Part shown: one piece after another, positions 1-7,733 of the stretch
Layout of the letters: every line of letters begins with the position of its first letter
Position numbering within the stretch: position 1 is the stretch's first letter
From: JABCPE02 sp963518955
Lineage (GTDB): Bacteria > Bacteroidota > Bacteroidia > Flavobacteriales > Weeksellaceae
DNA: 64,000 nucleotides
Reading direction: 5' to 3'
NCBI GenBank assembly: GCA_963518955.1
Contig: CAUQKI010000001.1
Span: forward strand, 124,001 to 188,000
The notes under the pieces: generated by a model
Database searches by the model: none
Seen by the model: the letters and a program-made list of their open reading frames with translations, nothing else
Told to the model about the DNA's origin: nothing
Program-made: the position numbers and the translations under genes

Positions 1-1166
1 TAACTATTAGGAGCTTTAGTGTAGTCCAGCCCTGCCACTTTCATGTAGTTGTCTATACTTAAACTAGATACTATTTGTTTGCCATAATCTACCAACAATT
101 CCACATTGTGATACCCCACACTTTTGAATTTAATGAGTGGATTTTTTTGTTTATCTGTTACATGATTTCCTGCATCTGTAAATGTCCAACTTTGACTAAC
201 TGGAGTTCCTGCTGAAATGTTAGAAAACTGTACATTTGTTCCGAAATTAACTGTGGTCGCATTTGCTTTAAAATCAGCAGGAGGAGATAAAACAGCCTTT
301 ATTCCTACCCCTAATCCCACTTTTGCATTTACATCTATTGACTGTTTATCTAAATCAGAGCCAGTATAAACCTCAACTTTAATATAATACTCCCCTTGTT
401 CCAATTTATAATTGCCCACCTCTGGATTTTCCGAATTCAACCATCCTTTAGGTCCTGGCTGAATAAATTTTGTTCGTGTTATTTGTTTACTATCTTCTGT
501 TCCATTTGGGTTTTTCTTAACTAAATACACCCAATTTCGAGTAAACGCAAGAACCTTTAGATTTAAGATGCCTTCAGTTGGAACTTTAAAAGTTTTACTA
601 ACATAGTAGCATCTATTATCTTTACCTCTACTATTTGTCGTAATCCATCTTGTTACCGATGTTTTTTTATTTAATTCTGCTGACTCCCAATTTCCAAATA
701 CAGGATTGTTTGTTTTATTCAAATATGGTTTTCTAGTATGTGGAACTGTTCCTATTGTTAGCTTTTCATCCAGATAATGTGTCCAGTCTGCATCTTTTTC
801 TCCATTCTCAGACATCAGAGTTCCATCTTCTTTAGTCCCTGTGCTCAGATCTATTTCCTTTGCTACTGTATAGGACACTTCTAATGTTCTCACAGATGTA
901 GAGGTAATGCCTTTAGCATCTGTAACTTTTAATTTTACACTATATTTCCCTGGTAAGGAATAAGATACCTTAGGGTTTTTCTCTGTGGATACAGCTGGTA
1001 CCCCTCCCTGAAATTCCCACTGATAAGATCTAGGAACCCCTATACTCTTATCTACAAAAGTAACCGAATTAGCACCATTAGGCGCTACATCAAACTTGGA
1101 CACAAGACTCTGTCCATAACTGTTGAAAATAATGAAGAAATTCAACAACAATAAAAGTTTTCTCAT
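1..1166 (-). CDS. Secreted PKD-domain protein, C-terminus off the window
   Basis: The frame is open from an ATG at 1166-1164 to the left edge with no stop, so 388 residues are visible and the C-terminus is missing. Residues 1-19 form a signal peptide (hydrophobic LLLLLNFFIIF core, likely cut after SYGQ). Residues about 25-95 are a PKD domain with the typical YSLPGKYSVKLKVTD strand; a second PKD-like stretch lies near 300-375. Between them is a beta-rich region with a bacterial pre-peptidase or jelly-roll flavour (Tyr-Tyr-Ile-Lys-Val strands). Such architecture is usual for type IX secreted adhesins or peptidases of Bacteroidota, but the catalytic or sorting domain would lie outside the window, so the function stays open. 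Confidence 0.8.
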   Translation of the reverse strand, partial: MRKLLLLLNFFIIFNSYGQSLVSKFDVAPNGANSVTFVDKSIGVPRSYQWEFQGGVPAVSTEKNPKVSYSLPGKYSVKLKVTDAKGITSTSVRTLEVSYTVAKEIDLSTGTKEDGTLMSENGEKDADWTHYLDEKLTIGTVPHTRKPYLNKTNNPVFGNWESAELNKKTSVTRWITTNSRGKDNRCYYVSKTFKVPTEGILNLKVLAFTRNWVYLVKKNPNGTEDSKQITRTKFIQPGPKGWLNSENPEVGNYKLEQGEYYIKVEVYTGSDLDKQSIDVNAKVGLGVGIKAVLSPPADFKANATTVNFGTNVQFSNISAGTPVSQSWTFTDAGNHVTDKQKNPLIKFKSVGYHNVELLVDYGKQIVSSLSIDNYMKVAGLDYTKAPNS

Positions 1167-1192
1167 AAGTAAAATTTTTGTATTTCATCTTT

Positions 1193-1221
1193 CAAAGTTA
1201 CTAAATTACAAGTAATTACAA
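1193..1221 (-). promoter_or_regulatory. Promoter of the PKD-protein gene
   Basis: On the minus strand TTG (1221-1219), 18 bases, then TAACTTTG (1200-1193) match the Flavobacteriia consensus TTG-N17-23-TAnnTTTG. It lies 26 bases upstream of the ATG at 1166. Confidence 0.6.
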
Positions 1222-1308
1222 CCTATTAAAACAATGATATTTATCAGTTTTAAATTAAAAAGAATATTCAAAATATTAAGATGCTAATTACATATCTATT
1301 CAGAAAAC

Positions 1309-1342
1309 TTGCATCACGAATAAAAAAGAATTACTAAATTTG
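1309..1342 (+). promoter_or_regulatory. Promoter of the 1368-3427 operon
   Basis: TTG (1309-1311), a 23-base spacer, and TAAATTTG (1335-1342) match the phylum consensus. The start of the first gene is 26 bases downstream, and no other -7-like box lies between here and the terminator at 3437, so the three genes are probably one transcript. Confidence 0.6.
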
Positions 1343-1367
1343 CCTCCCAAGTTATAATACTTTAATT

Positions 1368-1856
1368 GTGAAAGCAGAAACTCCTGACAACATAGAAACC
1401 AAAAATCCTAGAATAATGATCTATCCTTCTTCTCGTGTTTTAAAATCAGAGGAGATACAGGTCGTTTCAGAAAGAATAAATGATTTTTTATCGGGCTGGA
1501 CTACGCATGGCGAACCGCTTTCGGCATCATTTAAAATAGAAAGAAATCAGTTTCTCATCATCTTCATCGATGAAGAAAACGCAAAAGCCGGCGGATGCTC
1601 GGTAGATTCGCTTACGAGTATGATAAGGGATATCGACACGGAATTTGGGTTGGATTTTTTGAACAGAATGAAAGTTTCTTATATAGAAAAAGGAGAAACC
1701 AAAACCATCAATCTTCTTGATTTCAAAAAAGGAATAAAAAACAGCTCTATCCCACACAATATAGAAGTTTTCGACTTTGCCAAAGAAACATACAATGACT
1801 ATTTATCTGGCTTCCTGCTGCCATTAGAAAAAAGCTGGGCTAAAATTTATTTATGA
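1368..1856 (+). CDS. Conserved Flavobacteriia protein, often mislabelled ABC transporter ATPase
   Basis: A 162-residue protein starting with GTG (a TTG two bases upstream is out of frame). It contains the conserved block SRVLKSEE near residue 22, a WTTHGEPLSASF segment near 45 and GGCSVDSLTSMI near 75, which I recognise from a family of about 160-residue flavobacterial proteins sometimes carried in databases as ABC transporter ATPase. No Walker A, Walker B or signature motif is present, so that name is not supported. No signal peptide or membrane segment. Its last four bases overlap the next gene (ATGA), implying translational coupling to the GldI-like lipoprotein. Confidence 0.75.
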   Translation: MKAETPDNIETKNPRIMIYPSSRVLKSEEIQVVSERINDFLSGWTTHGEPLSASFKIERNQFLIIFIDEENAKAGGCSVDSLTSMIRDIDTEFGLDFLNRMKVSYIEKGETKTINLLDFKKGIKNSSIPHNIEVFDFAKETYNDYLSGFLLPLEKSWAKIYL

Positions 1857-2362
1857 AAAATATCGTTTTTATCATCGGTTTTTTATTCGTTTCCTGCTCC
1901 CAAAGCACACAGGTCTACACGCCTGTGGGAGGAATGTCCAATGAAGAAATGGGCGTTTCCAAAAACAGAGCAAAACAGCTGAACACCATGGAAAGAGAAC
2001 AAATCCAAGAATGGATTTCTAAACAGAAAGAAAAATTCTATCCTACCCAGCTCAACTACTGGAGTAATATAGAAAACCTAGAACAAAGAAAGAAAAAGCA
2101 GGACGGAGAGCTGGTTTCGTTCCAATATGAATTGTACGATTTTGATTTACAAAAATTCTACGAAAAACCTAAAGTTTATAAAGATGCTCCTCTGGGAAAA
2201 TTTGAGGAACTAGATGCCATAGAAGATGCCGTTCGGTATCTAAATCCTGATGAAGAAACTACCCTTCTCGTTCCTTCCGTTCTGGCGTATGGGACTTACG
2301 GAGACGGCGACCAAATCCCTTACGACATGCCTCTAATCATTAAACTAAAACTTATAAAATAA
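1853..2362 (+). CDS. gldI: GldI-like FKBP-type peptidyl-prolyl isomerase lipoprotein
   Basis: The 169-residue product starts with a lipoprotein signal peptide ending in the lipobox FVSC (Cys15), so it should be anchored in an envelope membrane. The C-terminal half (about 95-169) is an FKBP-type fold, with LVPSVLAYGTYGDGDQIP and a terminal LIIKLKLIK strand corresponding to the usual ProSxLAYGxxG and hydrophobic last strand. In Flavobacterium johnsoniae GldI is a lipoprotein of this type needed for gliding motility. Several FKBP active-site aromatics are not obvious, so isomerase activity is uncertain. It sits directly before a second PPIase lipoprotein (12-base gap). The gldI name is by resemblance and position; other gld genes are not in the window. 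Confidence 0.65.
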   Translation: MKNIVFIIGFLFVSCSQSTQVYTPVGGMSNEEMGVSKNRAKQLNTMEREQIQEWISKQKEKFYPTQLNYWSNIENLEQRKKKQDGELVSFQYELYDFDLQKFYEKPKVYKDAPLGKFEELDAIEDAVRYLNPDEETTLLVPSVLAYGTYGDGDQIPYDMPLIIKLKLIK

Positions 2363-2374
2363 TTTTTTAATATT

Positions 2375-3427
2375 ATGAAAAGAATCTTATTCTTATTGAT
2401 TTCTGCTTTAATTTTAACAAACTGTAAACCTATTTATAAAAAAATGAATATAGACAAAGCATTTTACGAACAACTTCCTGATGGGGTTTATGCAAAAATG
2501 GAAACCTCAAAAGGAGACATGATTATCCAGTTCTTTGACAAGGAAGCTCCCGTTACGGTGGCTAACTTCGTAGGACTAACACAAGGAACTATAGAAAACA
2601 AGGCGAAAGGAAAAGGACAGCCTTACTACGATGGAATCATCTTCCACAGAGTGATTAAAGACTTTATGATCCAAGGTGGCGACCCTACAGGAACAGGAAT
2701 GGGCGACCCAGGGTACAAATTTGATGATGAAAAAAATGATTTAAGACACGAAGGAAAAGGTTTCCTTTCTATGGCAAACTCTGGGCCTAACACAAACGGC
2801 TCTCAGTTCTTCATCACAGAAGTGGCTACACCTTGGCTAGATGGAAGACACACTATTTTCGGGAAAGTAATCAGCGGTCTGGAAACTATTGACGCTATCG
2901 CAACAGTAGAAAAAGGAGCACAAGACAAACCAAAAGAAGATGTAGTAATCAAAAAAGTAGAAATCTTCACTAAAGGTGACAGCTACAAATCTTATGATCC
3001 TGCAAAAATCTTCAACGAAGGTAAAAATAAAATCCAAGAAAAAAACAGACAAGAACAGGAGAAAAAATTCGCTTCTCTAAAAGAAGGAATGCAGCAGACT
3101 CCATCTGGTTTGTTCTATAAAATAACAAAACAAGGAAACGGAAAACAGCCTCAGAAAGGAGATGTAGTTTCTGTTCATTACGCAGGAAGACTAGTAAACG
3201 GACAGGAGTTTGACAACTCTTTCAGAAGAGGAGAACCGATAGAAATTCCTATTGGTGTTGGTCAAGTGATTAAAGGCTGGGACGAAGGAATTATGCTTCT
3301 AAAAGAAGGCGATGCGGCTACTCTTCTTATCCCTTCTGAGCTGGGCTACGGAGCAAGAGGCGCTGGCGGTGTGATTCCACCTAATGCTTGGCTGATTTTT
3401 GATGTAGAATTAGTAAAAGTAAAATAG
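2375..3427 (+). CDS. Two-domain peptidyl-prolyl isomerase lipoprotein (cyclophilin + FKBP)
   Basis: A 350-residue lipoprotein (lipobox LTNC, Cys17) fusing two unrelated proline-isomerase folds. Residues about 38-197 are a cyclophilin with FHRVIKDFMIQGGDPTGTG, MANSGPNTNGSQFFIT and a WLDGRHTIFGKV strand, so the catalytic Arg (FHR), Gln and Phe are present. After a charged linker (about 205-240, rich in Lys/Glu/Gln), residues 245-350 form a complete FKBP domain: VSVHYAGRLVNGQEFDNSF, GWDEGI, and LGYGARGAGGVIPPNAWLIF. Both domains look active. It probably helps fold periplasmic or surface-exported proteins. It is the last gene before the terminator at 3437. Confidence 0.9.
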   Translation: MKRILFLLISALILTNCKPIYKKMNIDKAFYEQLPDGVYAKMETSKGDMIIQFFDKEAPVTVANFVGLTQGTIENKAKGKGQPYYDGIIFHRVIKDFMIQGGDPTGTGMGDPGYKFDDEKNDLRHEGKGFLSMANSGPNTNGSQFFITEVATPWLDGRHTIFGKVISGLETIDAIATVEKGAQDKPKEDVVIKKVEIFTKGDSYKSYDPAKIFNEGKNKIQEKNRQEQEKKFASLKEGMQQTPSGLFYKITKQGNGKQPQKGDVVSVHYAGRLVNGQEFDNSFRRGEPIEIPIGVGQVIKGWDEGIMLLKEGDAATLLIPSELGYGARGAGGVIPPNAWLIFDVELVKVK

Positions 3428-3436
3428 ATTGATAAA

Positions 3437-3464
3437 GAGCTCCTAAATTAGGAGTTCTTTTTTT
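3437..3464 (+). terminator. Intrinsic terminator after the PPIase operon
   Basis: The inverted repeat GAGCTCCTAA / TTAGGAGTTC (3437-3457, one G-T pair) is followed by a run of seven T. Confidence 0.85.
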
Positions 3465-3497
3465 ATTTTTGTCAAAATTCTTGATAATCTCATCAAA

Positions 3498-4595
3498 ATG
3501 ACAATACAAAACCTAATAAAAGAACTTAACCAAATCATTCCTTTCCAACAGGCGGAAGACTTTGATAATGTGGGACTTCTCTGCGGAAATCCAGAGCGGG
3601 AAATCACAGGCATTTTAATCTGCCACGATGCCTTGGAAAGCGTCGTAGAGGAAGCTGTACAAAAAAACGCAAATGTGATTTTAACCTTTCATCCGATTAT
3701 TTTTTCAGGATTAAAGTCCATCACTGGCAAAAATTATGTAGAAAAAGCTGTCCTGAAAGCGATAGAAAACAAAATCGCCATCATCGCCCTTCACACTGCA
3801 CTGGACAATCATTATTTCGGTGTGAACCACAGAATTTGCAAAGAATTAGGTTTAGACCAGCTTAAAATTTTAATTCCAAAAAAAGAAAATCTTTTACAGC
3901 TAATCACTTATGTTCCTGTGGATTATGCCGAGCAGGTTAAAAAGGCTCTATTTGAGGCTGGTGCTGGAAACATCGGTTTTTATGATGAATGCAGTTTCAG
4001 CATCGGTGGCGAGGGAACTTTCCGCCCGATAGACGGTTCTAATCCGTTTTTAGGCAAAAAAGGAACAACTGAAAAAGTCAATGAAATTCAGATTTCTGTG
4101 ATTTTTGAAAAATTCAAAAAAAATCAGATTATTTCCGCTATGAAATTCGCTCATCCTTACGAGGAAGTTGCCTACCAAATCTATGCGATAGAAAACGAAA
4201 ACCAATATTCTGGTTTGGGAATGTTTGGCGAATTACCTGAGGAAATGGAGGAAAAAGAATTTCTGAATTTCGTGAAAGAAAAATTTCATTTAAAAATCAT
4301 CCGTCATAGTGGTTTTACTGGTAAAAAGATAAAAAAAGTGGCTATTTTAGGCGGCAGCGGAGCCAGCGGAATCAAAAATGCCCTGCAAAACCAATGCGAT
4401 GCCTACCTCACCGCAGATATGAAATATCACGATTTTTTCACGGCTGAAAATAGAATTTTGCTGTGTGATATCGGGCATTTTGAGTCGGAGCAATTTGTAG
4501 TTCAACAATTATATGAAATTTTATCAGAAAAATTCACTACATTTGCAGTTTCAAAATCAAGCATTAATACCAACCCTGTAAATTATTTCTTATAA
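3498..4595 (+). CDS. Nif3-like dinuclear metal-centre hexameric protein
   Basis: The 365-residue length and order match the long form of the Nif3/YbgI family: N-terminal Nif3 half with FDNVGLLCG, LTFHPIIFSGLKS and ALHTALDNHYFGVN (His and Asp metal ligands), a central PII/CutA-like insert (about 125-235, ending in HPYEEVAYQIY), then the C-terminal Nif3 half with VAILGGSGASG, LTADMKYHDF and DIGHFESEQ. Family members form toroidal hexamers with two metals per active site; they have been called GTP cyclohydrolase 1 type 2, but the cellular role is unsettled. The next gene, 3 bases downstream, is the usual coiled-coil/zinc-ribbon partner. Confidence 0.9.
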   Translation: MTIQNLIKELNQIIPFQQAEDFDNVGLLCGNPEREITGILICHDALESVVEEAVQKNANVILTFHPIIFSGLKSITGKNYVEKAVLKAIENKIAIIALHTALDNHYFGVNHRICKELGLDQLKILIPKKENLLQLITYVPVDYAEQVKKALFEAGAGNIGFYDECSFSIGGEGTFRPIDGSNPFLGKKGTTEKVNEIQISVIFEKFKKNQIISAMKFAHPYEEVAYQIYAIENENQYSGLGMFGELPEEMEEKEFLNFVKEKFHLKIIRHSGFTGKKIKKVAILGGSGASGIKNALQNQCDAYLTADMKYHDFFTAENRILLCDIGHFESEQFVVQQLYEILSEKFTTFAVSKSSINTNPVNYFL

Positions 4596-4598
4596 GTT

Positions 4599-5378
4599 AT
4601 GGCTAAGAAAAATATAGAAATCTCTGTTGAAGAAAAACTAAGAACCCTTTATGACCTGCAATATATCGATTCTAGGTTAGATGAAATCCGCAGTACCAGA
4701 GGCGAACTGCCGATAGAAGTGGAGGATTTGGAAAACGAAATCGAAGGTCTTAATAAAAGAATTTCTAAATTAGAAACAGATATTGAAGATTTCAACAAGG
4801 AAATCAGCACTAAAAAAGAGGTTATCAATCATTCTCAAACTTTGATTGAAAAATATAAAACTCAGCAAGATAATGTAAAAAACAATAAAGAATTTGAAGC
4901 ATTATCCAAAGAAATGGAGTTTCAAGAATTAGAAATCCAGCTGGCTGGGAAAAAAATAAGAGAATTCGAAGCTAAAATCTCACAAAAAAATGAGGTTCTT
5001 TCACAAAACAAAGAAAAAATAGAAGAGCTGGAATCTCACCTAAACTTCAAAAAATCTGAGCTAAACTCATTAATTACAGAAACTCAAAAAGAGGAAGAAT
5101 TTTTAGTGAAAAAATCTGAAGAATTTGCAACCCTAATCGATGAAAGACTACTTTCTTCTTACAGAAGAATCAGAAACAACTCGGCTAACGGACTTGCTGT
5201 GGTAGGTATAGAAAGAGGCGCACCGAAAGGTTCTTACTTCACAATTCCTGCACAGAAATTAGTAGAAATAGCACAGAGAAAGAAAATCATCATCGATGAA
5301 CACAGTGGAAAAATCCTAGTAGATGATGAACTCGTAAGCGAGGAAAATGCTAAAATGGAAGAAATCATCAGATTCTAA
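4599..5378 (+). CDS. Coiled-coil protein of the C4 zinc-ribbon family with the zinc cysteines lost
   Basis: A 259-residue cytoplasmic protein. Residues about 10-185 are a long antiparallel coiled coil (heptads rich in Leu/Ile/Glu/Lys). The C-terminal 65 residues follow the C4-type zinc-ribbon family found beside Nif3 across bacteria: YRRIRNNSANGLAVVGIERG, then TIPAQKLVEIAQRKKIIIDE, then GKILVDDEL. In typical members two CxxC pairs sit in the positions occupied here by PKGS and DEHS; the protein has no cysteine at all. Zinc binding in the known mode is therefore impossible, although fold-defining hydrophobic residues are kept. It is followed by a shared bidirectional terminator. Confidence 0.8.
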   Translation: MAKKNIEISVEEKLRTLYDLQYIDSRLDEIRSTRGELPIEVEDLENEIEGLNKRISKLETDIEDFNKEISTKKEVINHSQTLIEKYKTQQDNVKNNKEFEALSKEMEFQELEIQLAGKKIREFEAKISQKNEVLSQNKEKIEELESHLNFKKSELNSLITETQKEEEFLVKKSEEFATLIDERLLSSYRRIRNNSANGLAVVGIERGAPKGSYFTIPAQKLVEIAQRKKIIIDEHSGKILVDDELVSEENAKMEEIIRF

Positions 5379-5380
5379 AT

Positions 5381-5410
5381 AAAAAACCGAGATAAATTCT
5401 CGGTTTTTTT
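5381..5410. terminator. Bidirectional terminator between convergent genes
   Basis: Stem AAAAAACCGAGA / TCTCGGTTTTTT around a TAAAT loop; A and T runs on both sides let it serve the plus-strand Nif3 operon and the minus-strand LuxE-like operon. Confidence 0.85.
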
Positions 5411-5415
5411 ATTTT

Positions 5416-6402
5416 TTAACTTACCAAAAGGCTGCAACCTCTGATATCAGAATGGTCTATTCTTCCCAAAACTTGGAATTTTCCATTGTGGATTTTCCCT
5501 AAATCTTGTGTTGCGATAAAACTACACGAATGTTTATTCGCCAAGTCTATAATATTGATAGCCCCAGTCCTGCCCTCTTCCATGTAGGAAAATGGGTCTT
5601 CTGTATTACGAACCAAAATACGCATCCACGCTGGACACAGATACTCATTATTCCCCAGAGAATACCCCTGCGAAAGGAGTTCCGTCATGGAATATTCGGA
5701 GTAGATTTTTTCGGTTTGGAAGCTGGTTTTCAATATTTCCAAAAGCTCATCTTTGGTCATTTCTTCTTTTCTGCCTTTCATTCCGCCCGTTTCTATGATA
5801 ATTAGGTCTGGATTATTAGCCAAATCAAAACCATCGTTTTCTTTACAGAAATCTGCAAAATCCAACAACGCAAAACTAACCCCAAAGAGAATGATTTTCT
5901 TATTATTCAGCTTTTTGAGAAGGTCAAGAAGCTCTCTGTGATTATACAAGAAATAGCCATTTTCCTGATGACCAGATTTTTTCATCAAGAAATCTACCAT
6001 ATAGATTAGCGATGAATTTTGGCGTTCCAAATAACTTGGCAGCAGCCCTAAAAACACGAAATCTTCTGGCTTCCCGATGAACTGCTCAAAACTTTTGTAA
6101 ATGCTCTCTTCATACAAGCCAAAATCTGCAATCCAATGTTTAGAAAGCGTCTGAATATTAGTCGTTCCAGATGACTGGAAATAGTTTTCCTTTTCTTTAT
6201 TTTTATCTAAAATAGTGTGGTTTTTGAACATTTCTATCGGCAGAAAAGGAATCTCGGAAATCTGAGTGATTTGGTCTGGATTGATATTTAAGAAATCAAC
6301 AAATTTTCTATAAACCTCCACATTTTCATACTGATAGCGAAAAGTTTCCAAACACTTTTCCCTAAAATCCTGCTCCGTTTTTATATCAAAAATTCCTTTC
6401 AT
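5416..6402 (-). CDS. LuxE/PaaK-like acyl-protein synthetase or acyltransferase
   Basis: A 328-residue adenylate-forming enzyme resembling LuxE and the N-terminal part of PaaK. The P-loop-like motif SSGTT is at about residue 77-81, preceded by IPFLPIEMFKNH, and the segment IIETGGMKGRKEEM and EYSMTELLSQGYS follow, as in LuxE-type proteins (which activate an acyl group as adenylate and transfer it to a thiol). The gene follows lpxH by 8 bases on the minus strand, last in a queD-lpxH-acyltransferase operon, so an acyl substrate linked to the envelope is possible, but the substrate is not readable from sequence. Confidence 0.75.
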   Translation of the reverse strand: MKGIFDIKTEQDFREKCLETFRYQYENVEVYRKFVDFLNINPDQITQISEIPFLPIEMFKNHTILDKNKEKENYFQSSGTTNIQTLSKHWIADFGLYEESIYKSFEQFIGKPEDFVFLGLLPSYLERQNSSLIYMVDFLMKKSGHQENGYFLYNHRELLDLLKKLNNKKIILFGVSFALLDFADFCKENDGFDLANNPDLIIIETGGMKGRKEEMTKDELLEILKTSFQTEKIYSEYSMTELLSQGYSLGNNEYLCPAWMRILVRNTEDPFSYMEEGRTGAINIIDLANKHSCSFIATQDLGKIHNGKFQVLGRIDHSDIRGCSLLVS

Positions 6403-6410
6403 TTGTCCAT

Positions 6411-7175
6411 TTATTTATATTCCAGCAAATCAAATTTCTGCCCATCAAAAACACCATAAGTGAAATAAGAAATCCAGTCGCCAAGGTTGATGTAGAGCGA
6501 CCCTGTTTTATCCAAATCCAAAACCATCGGCAGGTGGCGATGCCCAAAAACGAAATAATCTATCTTTTCTGTTTTCAGTTTTTCTTTTGCGTAAAGAATC
6601 AGAAATTCCTTGTCTTCGCCCAAAAACTGCTTGTCTTTCTCGCCTGAAATCAGTTTGTTTTTCGTGGAAAGATATATCGCCAGCCTCATCGCGATATCAG
6701 GGTGAAGCCACTTGAAAAGCCAGCGAGACACAGGATTGGTAAAAGCTTTTTTCATTCTCTTGTATCCCTTATCCCCTGGGCCTAAGCCATCTCCATGAGC
6801 GAGGAGAAATTTTTTTCCATCAATCTTAAAATATTGTTTCTCAAAAAAAACAGGAATTTCCAGCTCTTTTTGGAAATAATCTTTCATCCACAAATCATGG
6901 TTTCCCACGAAAAAATAAATATCTATTCCGCTGTCTTTCAGCTCAGCGATTTTCCCTAAAACTCTTATAAAACCTTTGGGAACTACATAGTCCCACTCGT
7001 GCCAAAAATCAAATAAATCTCCCATCAGGAAAAGCACCTGACAGTCATGCTTTATCTCATCCAGCCACTGCACGAAACGCTCCTCACGAGGTTTGCTCTC
7101 GGCAGGCGTAGGCGCCCCGAAATGCTGGTCTGATGCGAAATAAATTTTCTTTCCTTCTTGGAGTTCTATTTTCAT
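6411..7175 (-). CDS. lpxH: UDP-2,3-diacylglucosamine diphosphatase (lipid A synthesis)
   Basis: A 254-residue calcineurin-like phosphoesterase. The metal-binding motifs are in order: ASDQHFG (residue about 15), MGDLFDFW (about 51), VGNHDLW (about 85), LLAHGDGLG (about 125) and FGHRHLP (about 213). The DQH variant, FDFWHEW and the hydrophobic C-terminal cap match Bacteroidota LpxH, which removes UMP from UDP-2,3-diacylglucosamine at the inner face of the inner membrane to give lipid X. It is second in a tight operon after queD (9-base gap). Confidence 0.85.
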   Translation of the reverse strand: MKIELQEGKKIYFASDQHFGAPTPAESKPREERFVQWLDEIKHDCQVLFLMGDLFDFWHEWDYVVPKGFIRVLGKIAELKDSGIDIYFFVGNHDLWMKDYFQKELEIPVFFEKQYFKIDGKKFLLAHGDGLGPGDKGYKRMKKAFTNPVSRWLFKWLHPDIAMRLAIYLSTKNKLISGEKDKQFLGEDKEFLILYAKEKLKTEKIDYFVFGHRHLPMVLDLDKTGSLYINLGDWISYFTYGVFDGQKFDLLEYK

Positions 7176-7184
7176 TTTGTTTAA

Positions 7185-7631
7185 TTATTCATTATCCTCT
7201 GCAAACCATTCTCCGTAGGAGTTTTCGGTTTCGTGGAGTTTTAGATATACTAGCTGCACTTGGCTCGGCAGTCTTTTTTTGATTTTATCAGCGATTTCGT
7301 AGAGCATATTTTCGCAAGTGGGCTGATAATCACAGTAGATGACTTTATGCCCTTTCTGCTCCAATTCTTTCCCTAAATCCTTATGAGGAGAGAGTGCATT
7401 TACCATCAGTCCGTGGTCCCATTCATCCACGATTTCTTCTTTCACAATGGCTTTGAGGTCGCCGAAATCAAGCACCATTCCGTTCTTTTCGTTGTTAATA
7501 TCATCTATCGGTTTTCCCTTTATCGTCACAAAAAGTTTGTAGGAATGCCCGTGTATATTCTTGCATTTTCCATCATATCCGTAGAGAATATGAGCAGTCT
7601 CAAAAGTAAAAATTTTAGTTACCCTAATCAT
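7185..7631 (-). CDS. queD: 6-carboxy-5,6,7,8-tetrahydropterin synthase (queuosine/preQ0 pathway)
   Basis: 148 residues with the PTPS fold signature: FETAHILYG near residue 10, the zinc-binding KNIHGHSYKLFVTI near 25-38, DFGDLKAIV near 56, CENMLYEIADKI near 108 (substrate pocket) and the terminal HETENSYGEW with the family Glu. QueD converts 7,8-dihydroneopterin triphosphate to carboxytetrahydropterin; the next-step enzyme QueE is encoded at 37744-38382. This is the first gene of a three-gene minus-strand operon and is divergent from terC. Confidence 0.9.
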   Translation of the reverse strand: MIRVTKIFTFETAHILYGYDGKCKNIHGHSYKLFVTIKGKPIDDINNEKNGMVLDFGDLKAIVKEEIVDEWDHGLMVNALSPHKDLGKELEQKGHKVIYCDYQPTCENMLYEIADKIKKRLPSQVQLVYLKLHETENSYGEWFAEDNE

Positions 7632-7704
7632 AGGGCAAAGATAGTGATAATGATTTAAAACAAAACCCTGTTCATATTATGTATTTTTAACTAATTTATT
7701 TTTC

Positions 7705-7712
7705 TATATTTG
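7705..7712 (+). promoter_or_regulatory. -7 box of terC
   Basis: TATATTTG matches TAnnTTTG, 22 bases before the terC ATG. A clear TTG at -33 is not seen. Confidence 0.45.
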
Positions 7713-7733
7713 CGCATATTTTAACTTTTATCT

